Assembly (NCBI RefSeq): GCF_943734655.1
Contig: NC_071355.1
Span: 236,310,027 to 236,374,026, forward strand
From: Sabethes cyaneus
Lineage: Eukaryota > Arthropoda > Insecta > Diptera > Culicidae
Reading direction: 5' to 3'
Length of the DNA: 64,000 nt
The position numbers and the translations under genes were made by a program. The notes below the pieces were generated by a model. It did not search any database. It saw only the letters and a list, made by a program, of their open reading frames with translations, and was not told the DNA's origin. Shown in pieces: positions 43,680 to 55,056 of this stretch; position 1 is the stretch's first letter; each line of letters begins with the position of its first letter.

Positions 43680-45190
43680 TGGGTTGGGATTCAACGAAAA
43701 ATAAAAATTCGGGTTCGGGTCGGGTCCGGATTTGACCGAAAAAAATAATTCAGGTTCAGGTTTGCTTGAAAATAAAATTTCGGGTTCGGGTTTGACGGAA
43801 AAAAGATTTTCGAGCCCAGGTCGGGTTCTGGTTTGGAAAATATGAAACCCGACCTTCTCTAATAGCCAGGATTTCATCCGTCAGTCGCTTTCCTTCGTCT
43901 ATTGACTTCAGCACATACTTCATGAAACGCACGGGTCTCTCCCAGATTCCATCCATGTGAGGTGAAACCGGTGGCTTAAAGTACCAATTCATCCGAGCTG
44001 ATATCAGGTCTCCTGCGCAATCCTTGTTTATGTTGGTCTGGTCTACCGCTTTTTCGCTTACCCCTCGAAGTTGTTCCGTTGTCCGAAAGCACTTTCAATG
44101 GCGACTCTTGAAAAGAAATGAAGCGCGATGGTCATCAAGCACAATTGCGATGTTAGAGGGTGTGCTGCTTCGAAATGAACTGCCGTGACATGTGAACTAG
44201 AAGATCCAACTGTTTTCACTAAGACAGCCGCACAATACTGTTATCGACCCTATCGATTCCTACGAAGCAGAACGGTCGCAGGTGAGGAATGACACCGAAA
44301 GTGCAGCCGTCCGTGGACATCGTGTACCAGACTTGATAACCTTGCACTGTAGGTAAGTTTTCACTACTTCGGCTACAACACTACCCACCTGTGGGATCAT
44401 GAATCGTTGGTGACGATGTGGTCCTATGGGAAACGCTAATAATATATTGGTAGCAATTCAATCAGTCCGGTCCAATCCTTCAAAGGCAGGAGGCCGTTCT
44501 TATCGACGAGAGAAGTCAGTTTATAGAGAAAACAAGATTTTTCGACCTCCAACCACGTCTTGGGCGAAAGTTTCTAGTTCCTCATCACGAACCTCCTTCT
44601 ACGCTAAGCGCCTCCTTCTGAACTGTCTGCATCAACCAGATTTCCGCAGCGAATTTTTTTTCTGCTGCAGCGAATTTTCTTTCGGCAGATATAGACCCGG
44701 CCCTGCGAACTAAGTGCTCGTTGAACATACTGAACAGAACCTTTCGTCCACTTCGTACGTTGGTCGGGGCCGTCCATCCTCAGTGGAACCTAGCATAACT
44801 CCGACAGGTTTGTGTTGAACCAATACGAAGACCCACGAACTCCTTGTACTTGTGTTGATCTAATATGTCGTGAGTACGTCCAAATGAAACGCAGAAGCTA
44901 TCGTGGCGTCTAGCACTATTGCTAGCAGCTCGAGTCTCGGTACCGATGCTGGTTTCAGCGGAGTCACTTTCACTCGGCTGGCCCCCAACACACAGCGAAC
45001 TGTTCTACAGCTCTAAAATAGGCCGCATAACCTTGCATCGGACACAACATTCAGCTGGAGATCCTTGATATGATCGGTTCTAGCGTCCCCAAAGTAATTC
45101 GGATTACTTCGATTATCCACAGCACTTTTGTTCAGCGAATCCACATCTTGAATAATTTATCGTCGAACACCTCGTCCCAATCGTAGCCGG
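43680..45190 (-). mobile_element. Bel-Pao LTR retrotransposon pol remnant
   Basis: The minus strand shows broken pieces in the order of a Bel-Pao pol: KVTPLKPASVPRLELLA near 44950 (RNase H-proximal), LTSLVDKNGLL near 44520, and an integrase end WYFKPPVSPHMDGIWERPVRF near 43960. Stops and shifts are frequent and no LTR was found. CGGGTTCGGGT repeats occupy 43690-43850 at its downstream edge. It is inactive. Confidence 0.6.
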
Positions 45191-45234
45191 TCCTTTACAA
45201 ATCAGGCAGCAGCATGCGACCCAAATTGGTAAAC

Positions 45235-45863
45235 GGACTTGGACTTGGACTTGGACTTGGACTTAGACTTGGACTTGACCTTGGACTTGGACTTGGACTT
45301 GGACTTGGACTTGGACTTGGACTTGGACTTGGACTTGGACTTGGACTTGGACTTGGACTTGGACTTGGACTTGGACTTGGACTTGGACTTGGACTTGGAC
45401 TTGGACTTGGACTTGGACTTGGACTTGGACTTGGACTTGGACTTGGACTTGGACTTGGACTTGGACTTGGACTTGGACTTGGACTTGGACTTGGACTTGG
45501 ACTTGGACTTGGACTTGGACTTGGACTTGGACTTGGACTTGGACTTGGACTTGGACTTGGACTTGGACTTGGACTTGGACTTGGACTTGGACTTGGACTT
45601 GGACTTGGACTTGGACTTGGACTTGGACTTGGACTTGGACTTGGACTTGGACTTGGACTTGGACTTGGACTTGGACTTGGACTTGGACTTGGACTTGGAC
45701 TTGGACTTGGACTTGGACTTGGACTTGGACTTGGACTTGGACTTGGACTTGGACTTGGACTTGGACTTGGACTTGGACTTGGACTTGGACTCGGAATTGG
45801 ACTTGGACTTGGACTTGGACATGGACTTGAACTTGGACTTGGACTTGGGCTTGGACTTGGACT
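45235..45863. repeat. GGACTT hexanucleotide array, about 105 units
   Basis: The core from about 45283 to 45787 is perfect. Variants (AGACTT, GACCTT, GGACTC, GGAATT, GGACAT, GGGCTT) appear only near the two edges, as expected when internal units are homogenised. Because the unit is 6 bp and contains no stop in most frames, it yields long LDLD, GLGL, SPSP, SKSK and VQVQ frames, none of which is a gene. Confidence 0.95.
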
Positions 45864-45942
45864 AACGGCCAGCAGCAACCTCCTTCATCCACGGGACAAC
45901 AACACCCTTCAGAACCTCGGCTCAGAATATCGGCTGTTACCT

Positions 45943-46562
45943 TTAGTCCTTGTTCAAGATATTTGGAGGCATTATATCCCCCTCCCAGGAGACTTCGCCT
46001 AGAACCATCACATGGGTCGGAAACATGACGATAGGAACCTGACTACGATCTGGTGCAAGCCACCTGTCATTCATTCGATTCACTTTTTGATCCCGATTAA
46101 AGTTTTTTCCATTATAGAAAAAGATGACAGAATCATTATGATGAGGATGCTTCAACTGACTCAGAAGTTTTCTAGCTTTCTCCCATCGCCGTGGTTTGGT
46201 CGCTGCATTCATAAATTGACCTCTGCGTAGCGCATACGACTTATAGCCAAGGTTTTTGGCCGTTACTCGCTGGATTGAGAAGTCCGAACACTCGATTTTC
46301 CGAGCCATAGACCTCATTGACCTTGCTGAGTTCTTCTTAATCATTCTTTCCACTTTTTCAATCTGCGCCGTTCAGTAGTAATGGAACGGCACTTGTATGC
46401 CTTCCGGGTAGGTATGTAAGATAGCTTATCACTTTTGCAAGCCTTCTTGATATAGTACACTGTTCTTTCCGACACTTTAACCGATCGAACTATCTCCTTG
46501 ACGCTTGCTCCGGCGCGCAATAAAACGACGACGGCTGACCGATTACTTTCCTGTTTTGACAT
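45943..46562 (-). pseudogene. Tc1-type transposase, frameshifted and C-terminally truncated
   Basis: The N-terminal frame (46341-46562) has a helix-turn-helix, SAVVVLLRAGASVKEIVRSV, then VSERTVYYIKK. The second frame (45943-46353) overlaps it by 13 nt and continues with SMRSMARKIECSD, GYKSYALRRGQFM, the region around the first catalytic Asp (FFYNGKNFNRDQ, the Asp-Glu pair of this motif already lost), NDRWLAPDRSQVP and VMVLGEVSWEGD. The C-terminal third is missing. One shift, a mutated catalytic site and a truncated end make it inactive. It is a family common in mosquito genomes. Confidence 0.7.
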
Positions 46563-46941
46563 CTTTCAGTATACTCAACACTGTTTGTTTACATCTGCAC
46601 TCAACAGTTAAAGCTTTTCAGTGCTGCCAGATATATCTGAATATTATTTCGCAAGCATGAGAAATTGCTGTTTCAAATTTACTGTACAAATTCGTCATGT
46701 ATCCTGTATATTGTAGAAACTGGTTGAAAATTCAATATTTGTACTTGAAATTTCGATTCTCAAGACTTTACCGTTCAGTATTTTTTAAGTATCGCGATCT
46801 TTCCATTGGAACTATGCTTCAGTTCTTTTGAATTAAAAATTTATTGCTGATTTAAAAACATTTAAAAACAATTTTCGATCATTGTACACAGTATTGCCAT
46901 TACTGCCATTATTTTCCAGCGGCTTCCGTTTCCATTTCCGT
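46563..46941. other. Intergenic, no gene seen
   Basis: Contains the upstream end of the Tc1 remnant and the 3' UTR of the minus-strand gene that follows (minus-strand AATAAA-type signal near 46840). Confidence 0.4.
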
Positions 46942-47277
46942 TCACCAATATTTGTTATATCCATATCCACCGTTCCAGTTGTTCCAGTTGTTCCACAGTC
47001 CATTGTAGGCCAGTGGGGCACCGTAACCCCAGCTCTTACCGTAAGCTGGCCAAGCCGACCAGCCACCCCAAGCCGGATAGGCAGACTTGCCATACAGACC
47101 ACCGTAGGCTGGCCAAACGGTGCTACTCACGGGCCAGCTGGCTACCTCGGTCGGGTAAGCTTCGACGGCCAATGCTAGAACCACCAGGAATAGGGCGGCG
47201 ATGATGAACTGCAGTATAGGACGAGAAAAATACGTTAACCTACAGCTAAAAACTAATGTAAATTAGTTCACCTTCAT
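46942..47277 (-). CDS. Small Trp/Tyr/Gly-rich secreted protein 1, two exons
   Basis: The coding sequence is complement(join(46942..47208, 47272..47277)). The ATG-AAG exon has a GTGAAC donor and the 63-nt intron ends CTGCAG. The 90-residue product starts MKFIIAALFLVVLALAVEA, a signal peptide likely cut before YPTE. The mature part is about 70 residues with about 12 Trp and many Tyr, Gly and Asn: STVWPAYGGLYGKSAYPAWGG, WPAYGKSWGYG, NNWNNWNGGYGYNKYW. There is no Cys. I do not recognise a named family. The composition suits a structural cuticle protein, possibly one cross-linked through aromatic residues. Antisense open frames over it are shadows. Confidence 0.82.
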
Positions 47278-47337
47278 TTTTGTCTATTTGTTGATCAACC
47301 GAAGTCGAAATGAGAAACTTAGAAGAGCTGTTGAGTA

Positions 47338-47374
47338 ACTGATTGACGTTCAACAGTTTGAAATCCCTTTTATA
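47338..47374 (-). promoter_or_regulatory. Core promoter of W-rich gene 1 (TATA and TCAGT initiator)
   Basis: Minus-strand TATAAAAG (47367-47374) with TCAGT (47338-47342). The initiator A lies 34 nt from the first T of the TATA box, the same spacing as in W-rich genes 2 and 3. Confidence 0.8.
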
Positions 47375-48036
47375 CTTTGTTTTCAGAAAAGATTCCAACA
47401 ATTTACCAAATTATGTGAAGGGGAAGCAGAAATGTGTTCTGAAAAATTGTTACCATCACTTACCATATACCTACTTCTAATTATTTTGGTTTTATTAATC
47501 GCAAGCCGCGTTTATTTTAGGATCGCAAACTCCTATCAAATAAAATAGGCAGTCTTTTACTTTCAAAACAGCTGGAGCGTATCATCGCCACGACCAAACA
47601 ATTCGGCCTAATGTAAATCCATATTATTTAGTAGTAGTATGCTAGGTATGGTGAGAATATCAAAATAATAAATTCAAGTTTATCTTATCTCTCAGACAAA
47701 ACGTGCTAAAAGTAATATCAAATTCAGTAATTACCTGAATTGCCATTGAACCTTCATTTAACCACAGATTCAAATCAGAATTCGAAAACCTTAAAATAAA
47801 AAGCAAAATATCCAGTAGCACTTACCAACGATGTAATGTTACGCTTGAGGAGTTCGCTAGTGAAGGTTGGCTCAGCTCGGCCTAAAGAGGTTTGGCGATG
47901 AACGAAAGACATTAGGCCACTAATAAGTTGTTCTAAATATAGATTAAAATTATCAAAGTTGAAAGTGGCTTCACTCGGTTGTGTAACTTAATCATTTATG
48001 TATTTATACATAAATTTCATTTCTACAATACTTGGG

Positions 48037-48073
48037 TATAAAAGAGTGTAGAACTTGTTTGAAATCAATCAGT
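48037..48073 (+). promoter_or_regulatory. Core promoter of W-rich gene 2 (TATA and TCAGT initiator)
   Basis: TATAAAAG at 48037-48044 and TCAGT at 48069-48073, followed by TACTCAACA as in W-rich genes 1 and 3. Confidence 0.8.
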
Positions 48074-48125
48074 TACTCAACATCAACAGATTGCAACTCT
48101 AGTTGAATAAAAATCCCAAACCAAA

Positions 48126-48510
48126 ATGAAGGTAATTATTATATTACAAATAAGTCCAAGTTTGAATCATAATAAAAACCATACAGCTGTCAGAAAATTC
48201 GACATAAATTACATTACAAAATCTATTTTAGTTCGTCATCGCAACACTCTCCCTGGTTGTTTTGGCTTTGACCATTCAGGCCTACCCAACAGAAGTGGCC
48301 ACCACATATGCTACGGGCTGGCCGGTTAGCAGCACTACTGTCTGGCCAGCTTACGGAGGTCTGTACGGAAAGTCTGCGTACCCGGCCTGGGGCGGCTGGT
48401 CGTCGGCGTGGCCAGCCTACGGTAAAAGCTGGGGCTATGGCGATCCGCTGGTTTCCAATGGCCTCTGGAACTACGGTGGTTACGGATACGGATATAACAA
48501 TTACTGGTAA
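48126..48510 (+). CDS. Small Trp/Tyr/Gly-rich secreted protein 2, two exons
   Basis: The coding sequence is join(48126..48131, 48232..48510). The 100-nt intron (GTAATT...TTTTAG) is the longest among these genes. The 94-residue product starts MKFVIATLSLVVLALTIQA, then YPTEVATTYATGWPVSS. It shares TVWPAYGGLYGKSAYPAWGGW and WPAYGKSWGYG with the sister at 46.9 kb. It differs in an inserted TTYATG segment, in DPLVSNGLWNYGG, and in a YGYGYNNYW end. The unspliced frame from 48126 is open by chance and gives a nonsense product. It is a probable structural cuticle protein; the function is inferred from composition and neighbours only. Confidence 0.82.
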
Positions 48511-48829
48511 ATTGGAGCATGCAAATCGGACGGTTTTTTGAAAATGTTGAATGATATATGAGATTCAGGACATGTGATATGTTTTAAAAAGTTTTAATTT
48601 TTTTTGTAAGATAAATAAATCATCAAAAATATTAGTCGTAAATTCTGATATTTCCTAGCAGAGTTCTTCTAATAGAGAAAAAAGAAACAAAATAGTTAAA
48701 AGGGGTTACTATAGTGATTTATCCTTTATTTATCCTTTACAGTCGCCTTATGGCGCACTCAGAGCAAAATTTAAAAAAGTCTGCTACTTCGTCCGGTGGA
48801 TATGGACTTCAAAACATTTAAGCGTTCAA
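48511..48829. other. 3' UTR of W-rich gene 2 and intergenic
   Basis: AATAAA lies near 48613. No further gene is seen. Confidence 0.4.
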
Positions 48830-51150
48830 AAAACACAACAAAAAGGCGATGAACAATTTAATAAAATACGATGAAAAGAGATGGCGAAAATACGATGGAA
48901 AGTTTACAAAAAGACAGCTATAGATGACAAAAATACGACGGAAATAACATGTATATAAGATGAAAAGACGAATGAAGATACCAAAACAGCGAAAAAAAAC
49001 AACGACAAAAAGACGTATAAAAAGCATCAAAAAGGCGACAAAATATACACAAAAGACAAAGAAAAGATGACGAATATAGGACATAAAGACGACGAAATAA
49101 CAAAGAAAATGATGAAAAAGGCAAAAAGATAACAACAAAAAACAACGGTGAACGCTAAAACAGCAACCAAAGGATGAAAAAAATGGCAAAAAGCCACCGA
49201 AGCAACTAAAATGACAACAAATTACGATAAGCGAACGACGAAATACAATGAAAAGATGGCAAAAAGACCATGGAACGACGATGACCGGACGGCAAAAACA
49301 TAAAAGTGCAATATAAAGACAACGAAAAGATGCTAAAACAACGGTAATTAAGACGGCAAAATGACCATTGAAAGGCGAAAAAATGACAAAAAGGTAGTAG
49401 GTAGGTAGGTTCCGTTGTTTGAAGCGTTAACTTAACTCGAACACTCATTTTTCAAGTATTTCAGGCTGTAGAGCCCACAGACAATTGATTTTATAAAAAA
49501 AATTAACTCATATCCTACAAATTATTTTTTTGCCGCTCGATTTTTCAAGCCAATTTCCAAGGGAGGGGTGACAAAAACTTTGGAAATGATTTGCAATGGC
49601 CTAACTACAACGAAAAAGGCAAAACGAACAGGCGGAAAGCAACGGACAATAAACAGACAATGAAAATACCTTGAAAAATTGGCAAAAATACCGTGGAATG
49701 ACGATAAAAATACAACCACAGAGATGACTAAAATAACATGAAAATACGATAAGAAGACGACGAGAAGATACCAAAACAGCGACAATAAAAAAGACAAAAT
49801 AAAAACATTTGAAAAAACGACAATAAAGCGACAAAAAAAGCAAAAAAAGTCAATGAAACAATGACGAATATATGACCAAAGACGACAAAAGAACACTGAA
49901 AATGCAGTACAGAACAACTTATTGGACAACGAAAAAATAGGAAAAGAACAATAGTTAAAAAGACAACAACAACAAAAAAGCCAAAAACGACGAATAGATG
50001 ACAAAAGTCGAAAAAAAAACTATATAAGAACAACGAACTAGCGCTAAAACAGCAACAAAAGAGATGACAAAAACGGCAATAAGCCGTTGAAAAAACCGAC
50101 GAAATATGCCAAGAACAGAAACCATAAAACAACAAACAGACAACAAAAATACAATTAAAAGATGGCAAAAAGTCCATGAAAAGACGACAAAAATACGACA
50201 GAGAAATGACAACAAAATGACGCAAATGAAAAAATGACGACAGAACACTAAAAAAGCGACCAAAAAATAAAAAAGACGACACAATATGGAAAACAGGCAA
50301 TAAAAAATACAAAAAACTTAAAGAAAATGACGATGGAAAAACTACGAGAAGGCAGTAAAATCCGATAATCAATATTTGGGCCAGCGAAAAAATGACGAAA
50401 GTGACAAAAAGACAACTGCATCAAAAACAAGTGAATCGACAACAAAAGATGACTGAAGTTTCCGGAACGAACAGTTAGAAACCAGACACTGATGAAGCCT
50501 GGAATTCGTAGGCGAAATACGTATCTGTCGCGAATAAATATTAATAGTAGAATTTTATGTGGAAAAAGTTTCCTTCTTTTCTTTAATTTCAACAAAAGAT
50601 GCCAAAAAACGAAGAAAAGTCTATAAAATGACGTCGGAAACGCCACCGAGGAAAGCGGCAAAAATTCCAAAGCTATAGAAAGATGAACACACGACTAAAA
50701 TACGTCGAAAAGACCAAATTATCAGAGAGACATTTCCAAAAGACAACGAATACGAAGAAAAGTCAACAAGTAGACGACAAAAAAAACCCTGAAAAGGTAT
50801 CGAAAAGACAAAACTACACTGGCAAAAAGATGAGGAAAGTACAACAAATAGAAATAATGATGGACGATGAAAAAAGGACGACAAAAATCCGATGAACAGA
50901 CACTTAAAACCCCAAAGAACGACCAAAAACGTCAAAAGAGGCAAAAATAGACCACGAAGAGACAATAAATAGATGCAGAAAAAGCGAAAAGCGAGACGAT
51001 AAAAAGACAGCACAACAACGACGAGAAACAAGTGATGGAGGACCATCAGGGCTAAAACCTCATTTAAAAAGCCATAAGAAACTCCAAAAAAGACTACAAA
51101 AACGATAAAAAACACCATCAGGAGCAATCGAAAATGTCATAAAAGACAAA
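48830..51150. repeat. A-rich degenerate GACAAAAA/GACGAAAA repeat tract
   Basis: About 2.3 kb in three blocks (48830-49400, 49600-50460, 50580-51150) is built from loose variants of GACGACAAAAATACGA, AAAAAGAC and GATGGCAAAAAG. No period is exact. The phenylalanine/valine/cysteine/serine-rich minus-strand frames (for example 49728-50372) follow from the A-rich composition and should not be read as membrane proteins. Confidence 0.75.
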
Positions 51151-52574
51151 AAATATGACAAAAAATCACTGGTGAAACAAAAGATTATGTAAGAATGCCA
51201 GGAAGGCAGATTTATTTATTTAAGGGAGAGACGTCTACATTGAGACACTTTTTTCCAAGATTTTTAAAAAAATTTTGGTGATAGCTATCAACGAGCTCTT
51301 TATTTCATTTGAAAGGTATATCTTTCTAGTTGTCTGACTAAAAATTTTTAATCATTTTGGTTAATAGCTAAATTAGTTACAGCCACAAATGTGAAAGTGT
51401 ATTTCTGTCTCACTGGTCCATAATAGGTGGGAAGAGTGAGACAATAAGTATTGAATACTGAGACACATATTTGAATTCAATTTAAACCACATTTTTCGAT
51501 TATAAAGAATAGTTTAGAGGACGTACTGTTTATTGTGTGTATAAAGGATACATTATTACTGGCTATGATTGAAAATTCCGACTATTTTCATATCTACATA
51601 TATATTCATATAATGGAACAATGCTAGTCATCTGACTTTTAAGTTACACTTCAGAATTCATTTACAGTCAATTCATATGGATTGATTTACAACTTAATGC
51701 AAAAAAAAATTCGCATGGCGTGCTCATTGTCTGTGTGTCTCATTGTTCCAAATAGGAATGTTTTATAAAAAAATAGTGAAATAGTGGTGTGAGCAAACAA
51801 TTCGATTATCATATTTTTTGTAGTTTTATCTCTCTTTAGTGTGTGATGCCATGTAGTAAATTCATTTTGGATTAAATATGCGGTTTGCTGTTGAAAATCA
51901 TCTGCAAATGTTTACAATAAAATTTACTTTGACCCCCCCAAAAAACGACTTTTGTTAAAAAATATATTGAAAAATCAACAATCTTTTCCAAACTACAATT
52001 TGTAATATAGGTTCATAAACTTCACCTTCCATGAAAATATCATGGATCTTGAATGCTTTATGGCGAAGTTATTCACGTTGTCTCACTGTCCCTGTTATCT
52101 CACTGGTGACTACTCTCCTCTATTAACATTGGCTATTGGGGCGAATCAACCACTGCACAGCGGGCAGAATCGACCGAAAAAAACGGAAATTTTTAGTTGC
52201 CGCTGTTTTTTAGGGGTAAAAAGTGACTTTTCTTATGTAAAAAATCATGAGAAATCGATTGGTGATGACGATAAGTAGCCCGTTTTACCCCATTCACCCC
52301 TGTTTTCTAATAGTTTTGAAAGAATTGTGTACAAACTCTCTCTAATTTGAGATTATATGGTAAGAAAAGATGAAGAAAGGTAGGAGAAAGGTACACGAAC
52401 AATTTTTATTTAATACAAGTCTGTTTTGCTCCATTTTACTCAAGGTTTTTGTACTACAGGAAAAATGCCAATTCGATACTTTTACCAGAGATTTTCAAGA
52501 AAGCATGCCTGTTGGGTAAGTTGAAAAAGTCAGAAAATCAAACAACGATCAAGCTTTTCTCTAAAATATCGTGG
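51151..52574. repeat. Repeat-derived sequence with GAGACAC/TGTCTCA motifs
   Basis: AGGGAGAGACGTCTACATTGAGACAC at about 51224 is an inverted match to 20370-20395. Positions 51380-52120 contain several GTCTCACTG and GTGTCTCATTG motifs in both orientations. It looks like a non-coding repeat of about 0.9 kb whose exact ends I cannot fix. No gene is seen. Confidence 0.4.
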
Positions 52575-53151
52575 AAGGGAATGTTTTGCCTTGTTTCACC
52601 CTACAACTTGTACTGAAATCTGAAAAAGTATTGATAGGAAAACGAGCAACTGTAAAACTACTCCGATTTCATTCAAATTTTGTGTGTTTGTTCCTAGCCG
52701 AAAAATTTTAGACCCTTATTTTTTTATTGGACGCTTAGTGTGCCACTTTCTGAGTTAGGGGGTCTCAAAAATCATCATGTTTGCCATTGTTTCTTTCTTG
52801 AAAGGTTCAATGTTTTTACAGTCTGGAATACTTTGAGCTTCAGCCGTATATATTTTCTGAAAAGTTGATTAAAATATCTTTTATTTGGTAAAATCGGTTC
52901 AGTGGTTCAAAAGTTATGAAGTTTGGAAAAGAAAAATCAGAAAGCACGACGATTTTTGTGATCACCCTAACTCAGAAAGCGGCACCCTAAGCGTCCAATA
53001 AAAAAATACGTCTCTAAAATTTTTCGATTAAGAACAAGCACACCAAATTGGAATAAACTTGGAGGACTTTTAAAGTTGCTCATTTTCCTATCAAAGCAAA
53101 CTCTGATTTAAGAACAAGTTGTGGGGTAAAACACGGTAAAACATTCCCTTA
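52575..53151. mobile_element. Fold-back element with roughly 200-bp inverted arms
   Basis: The left arm (about 52575-52785) and right arm (about 52945-53151) are imperfect inverted copies. Shared landmarks in order are GGGAATGTTTT, ACAACTTGT, TTGATAGGAAAA, TGTGTTTGTTC, CGAAAAATTTTAGA, TTTTTTTATTGGACGCTTAG and CTTTCTGAGTTAGGG. A unique loop of about 160 bp lies between. Transcripts could form a long hairpin. Confidence 0.7.
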
Positions 53152-54740
53152 TAATTATAAATTATAAATTATAATTATAAAATTAATAATATTATCACGC
53201 ACCTGTTCTGCAAGAAGTCACTGAAAAATCTATGAATAGATAAATAATTATACATAGAGTTGAGATATAATTTTAATTTGCTTGTATTGACCTAATAGAG
53301 TGGAGTATTAAATTATTTTTTCTTGAGTCATTTTTTCTCTGTCGACTGACATGCATAGCCTCAAGCACAAAAAGAATTTAAAACTCGCAGTAAACCAATT
53401 TTGTAGTCATTTTACGACAGCATATTTCTCACTAAACGTTTCACTGAACTCTTATTAAATTGCCCACTTCGATAAAGTTTGATTGTTGTCATGTAACCTG
53501 TACCTCTGTAGGTATCCTGTTCGTCTCGAAGAAACAGAATTTTGATCACACCCAGGAAGGGAATTAATTAAAATACCTCTCGTATGGTGCATAGGGGTAA
53601 AATGGTCCGGTTAGTTTGGTTTGTGGACAAAAATCTAAGTACAGCGATTCAAGTAAGGTTGAAATAGTATTCCCTTTGTTATCTGTGCAACTTTATTAAA
53701 TTAAAATGACCCCGCAGCTCTGTAGGTACTTACTCCATCCGATAGACCAGCTTGTCGCTTGAGTCGAACAAACGAGGTGGGCAGCAGGTATCAAGGTCGC
53801 ACGAGCTAATCACCATTGCGAACCGCAATTCTGCAGAAACGGGATATGTTATTGAATCATTGCATTTCTTGAGCATGTTTATTCCGCCTTCTTGTGTTTG
53901 GACTATTTACCTACCGTACGTACATGCTTCTCATTGTGCTTTTATTACCTCGTCGGGTGCATGTCCACCTGAGGAGGACAAAGTTGCAGCGATAAAAAAC
54001 GATTTTTAACATTTTTGCTTTTTTATTACTGCGGTTCATACAAACTACACCTCTTTCGATTGCCGCTAAGTAACAATTCCATTTGGCACGGTTGAAAATC
54101 GATGCTTTACATTTTCTCATTTATTAGGTACAAAAGCTATGCACTAACATTTTACCGAGGAAACTATTGATCGTAAACCTAAATACACCCTTAGTTAAGC
54201 TGATTTGACAAATTCAGAGGGGTTCATTGAGACCGATTAACGAGGTGTGGTACCAATCGCGTTCCACTTAAAAACGGTAGTTTTATGCTAAATTTATCTA
54301 CAGTGATTGCCTGCCAATAATTAAGTTTATTTTTCTGTCGATAGGTTTTAATTTCTTCTGTGCAATGTAGTTAAATTGCCGTTAAAAATGCACAATGCGC
54401 GCTTTCCAAAAGAATCGATCAATAATGGTACAAGGTAGTTTATAATCATTTCACGGTGCAATCAAAGACCAATGCCAAGTCATTTAAATTCTTGTTCTTT
54501 ACGCAACAGTGTGTGCATTAGATCATTGGCATGTCGCCAGTTCATATTACATCATTGCAGTTGGTCTGTCATTTAATGGTTCTCAACTACCACATTATTA
54601 GTGCTATTGACGGAATTTCAAGTTATTTCTAACACATTTAGCGTGAAACTTAAATTTGACTTGAATTTATTATTTTATTAGGCTCAACATAACATTTTAC
54701 TAACATGGATTTAATCGTGACGATTCATGATGATACGGCT
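53152..54740. other. Intergenic, no gene seen
   Basis: AT-rich sequence with no supported gene. It starts with an ATAATTATAAATTAT repeat directly after the fold-back element. Confidence 0.35.
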
Positions 54741-54790
54741 CAGCTGTTTTGAAAGTAAACGGCTAGCTATTTTATTTGATAGGAGATTGC
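54741..54790 (+). promoter_or_regulatory. Conserved distal promoter block of W-rich gene 3
   Basis: Shares CAGCTGTTTTGAAAGTAAA and TATTTTATTTGATAGGAG with 47524-47573, which lies upstream of W-rich gene 1, in the same orientation relative to each gene and at similar distance (about 150-220 nt from the TATA box). It is a candidate enhancer or proximal control element. Confidence 0.6.
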
Positions 54791-54960
54791 AAAATAAAAA
54801 TAAATGCAGTCTGCCATTAGCCAAACTACTAATAATTAGTATTACTGACAGCAAATTACCTAAAAATAGACCTGCAAAAAATGGCAGCAAACGACCAGAA
54901 AATAGACCTTTCGGAAACTTTGCTATATTAGTTAGATTTGGAATTCTTCCTGAAAAGGGG

Positions 54961-54997
54961 TATAAAAGAGATTCCAAACTGTTGAACGTCAATCAGT
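54961..54997 (+). promoter_or_regulatory. Core promoter of W-rich gene 3 (TATA and TCAGT initiator)
   Basis: TATAAAAG at 54961-54968 and TCAGT at 54993-54997. About 45 bp around the initiator are identical to the promoter of W-rich gene 1. Confidence 0.8.
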
Positions 54998-55056
54998 TAC
55001 TCAACAGCTCTTCTAAGTTTACAGTTCGACTTTGGTTTACCAACAATCAAACCAAC

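Larger units (their letters stand above)
47278..48125. promoter_or_regulatory. Divergent region between W-rich genes 1 and 2
   Basis: Head-to-head genes share this 848-bp region. The W-rich gene 1 side holds a 50-bp block (47524-47573) that recurs at 54741-54790 upstream of W-rich gene 3 in the same orientation relative to the gene. No other gene is seen. Confidence 0.6.

Noticed and set aside
45235..45863. Telomere-like repeat
   Set aside because: The unit GGACTT is not the insect TTAGG repeat, and the array lies inside ordinary sequence between transposons.
45195..46002. Five overlapping frames of 206-262 residues (LDLD, GLGL, SPSP, SKSK, VQVQ)
   Set aside because: They are translations of the GGACTT hexamer in different frames. 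SKSK or SPSP suggest splicing-factor-like tails but have no gene context.
48818..51127. Minus-strand hydrophobic, Phe/Cys-rich frames resembling membrane proteins
   Set aside because: They arise from an A-rich degenerate repeat and there is no consistent gene structure.
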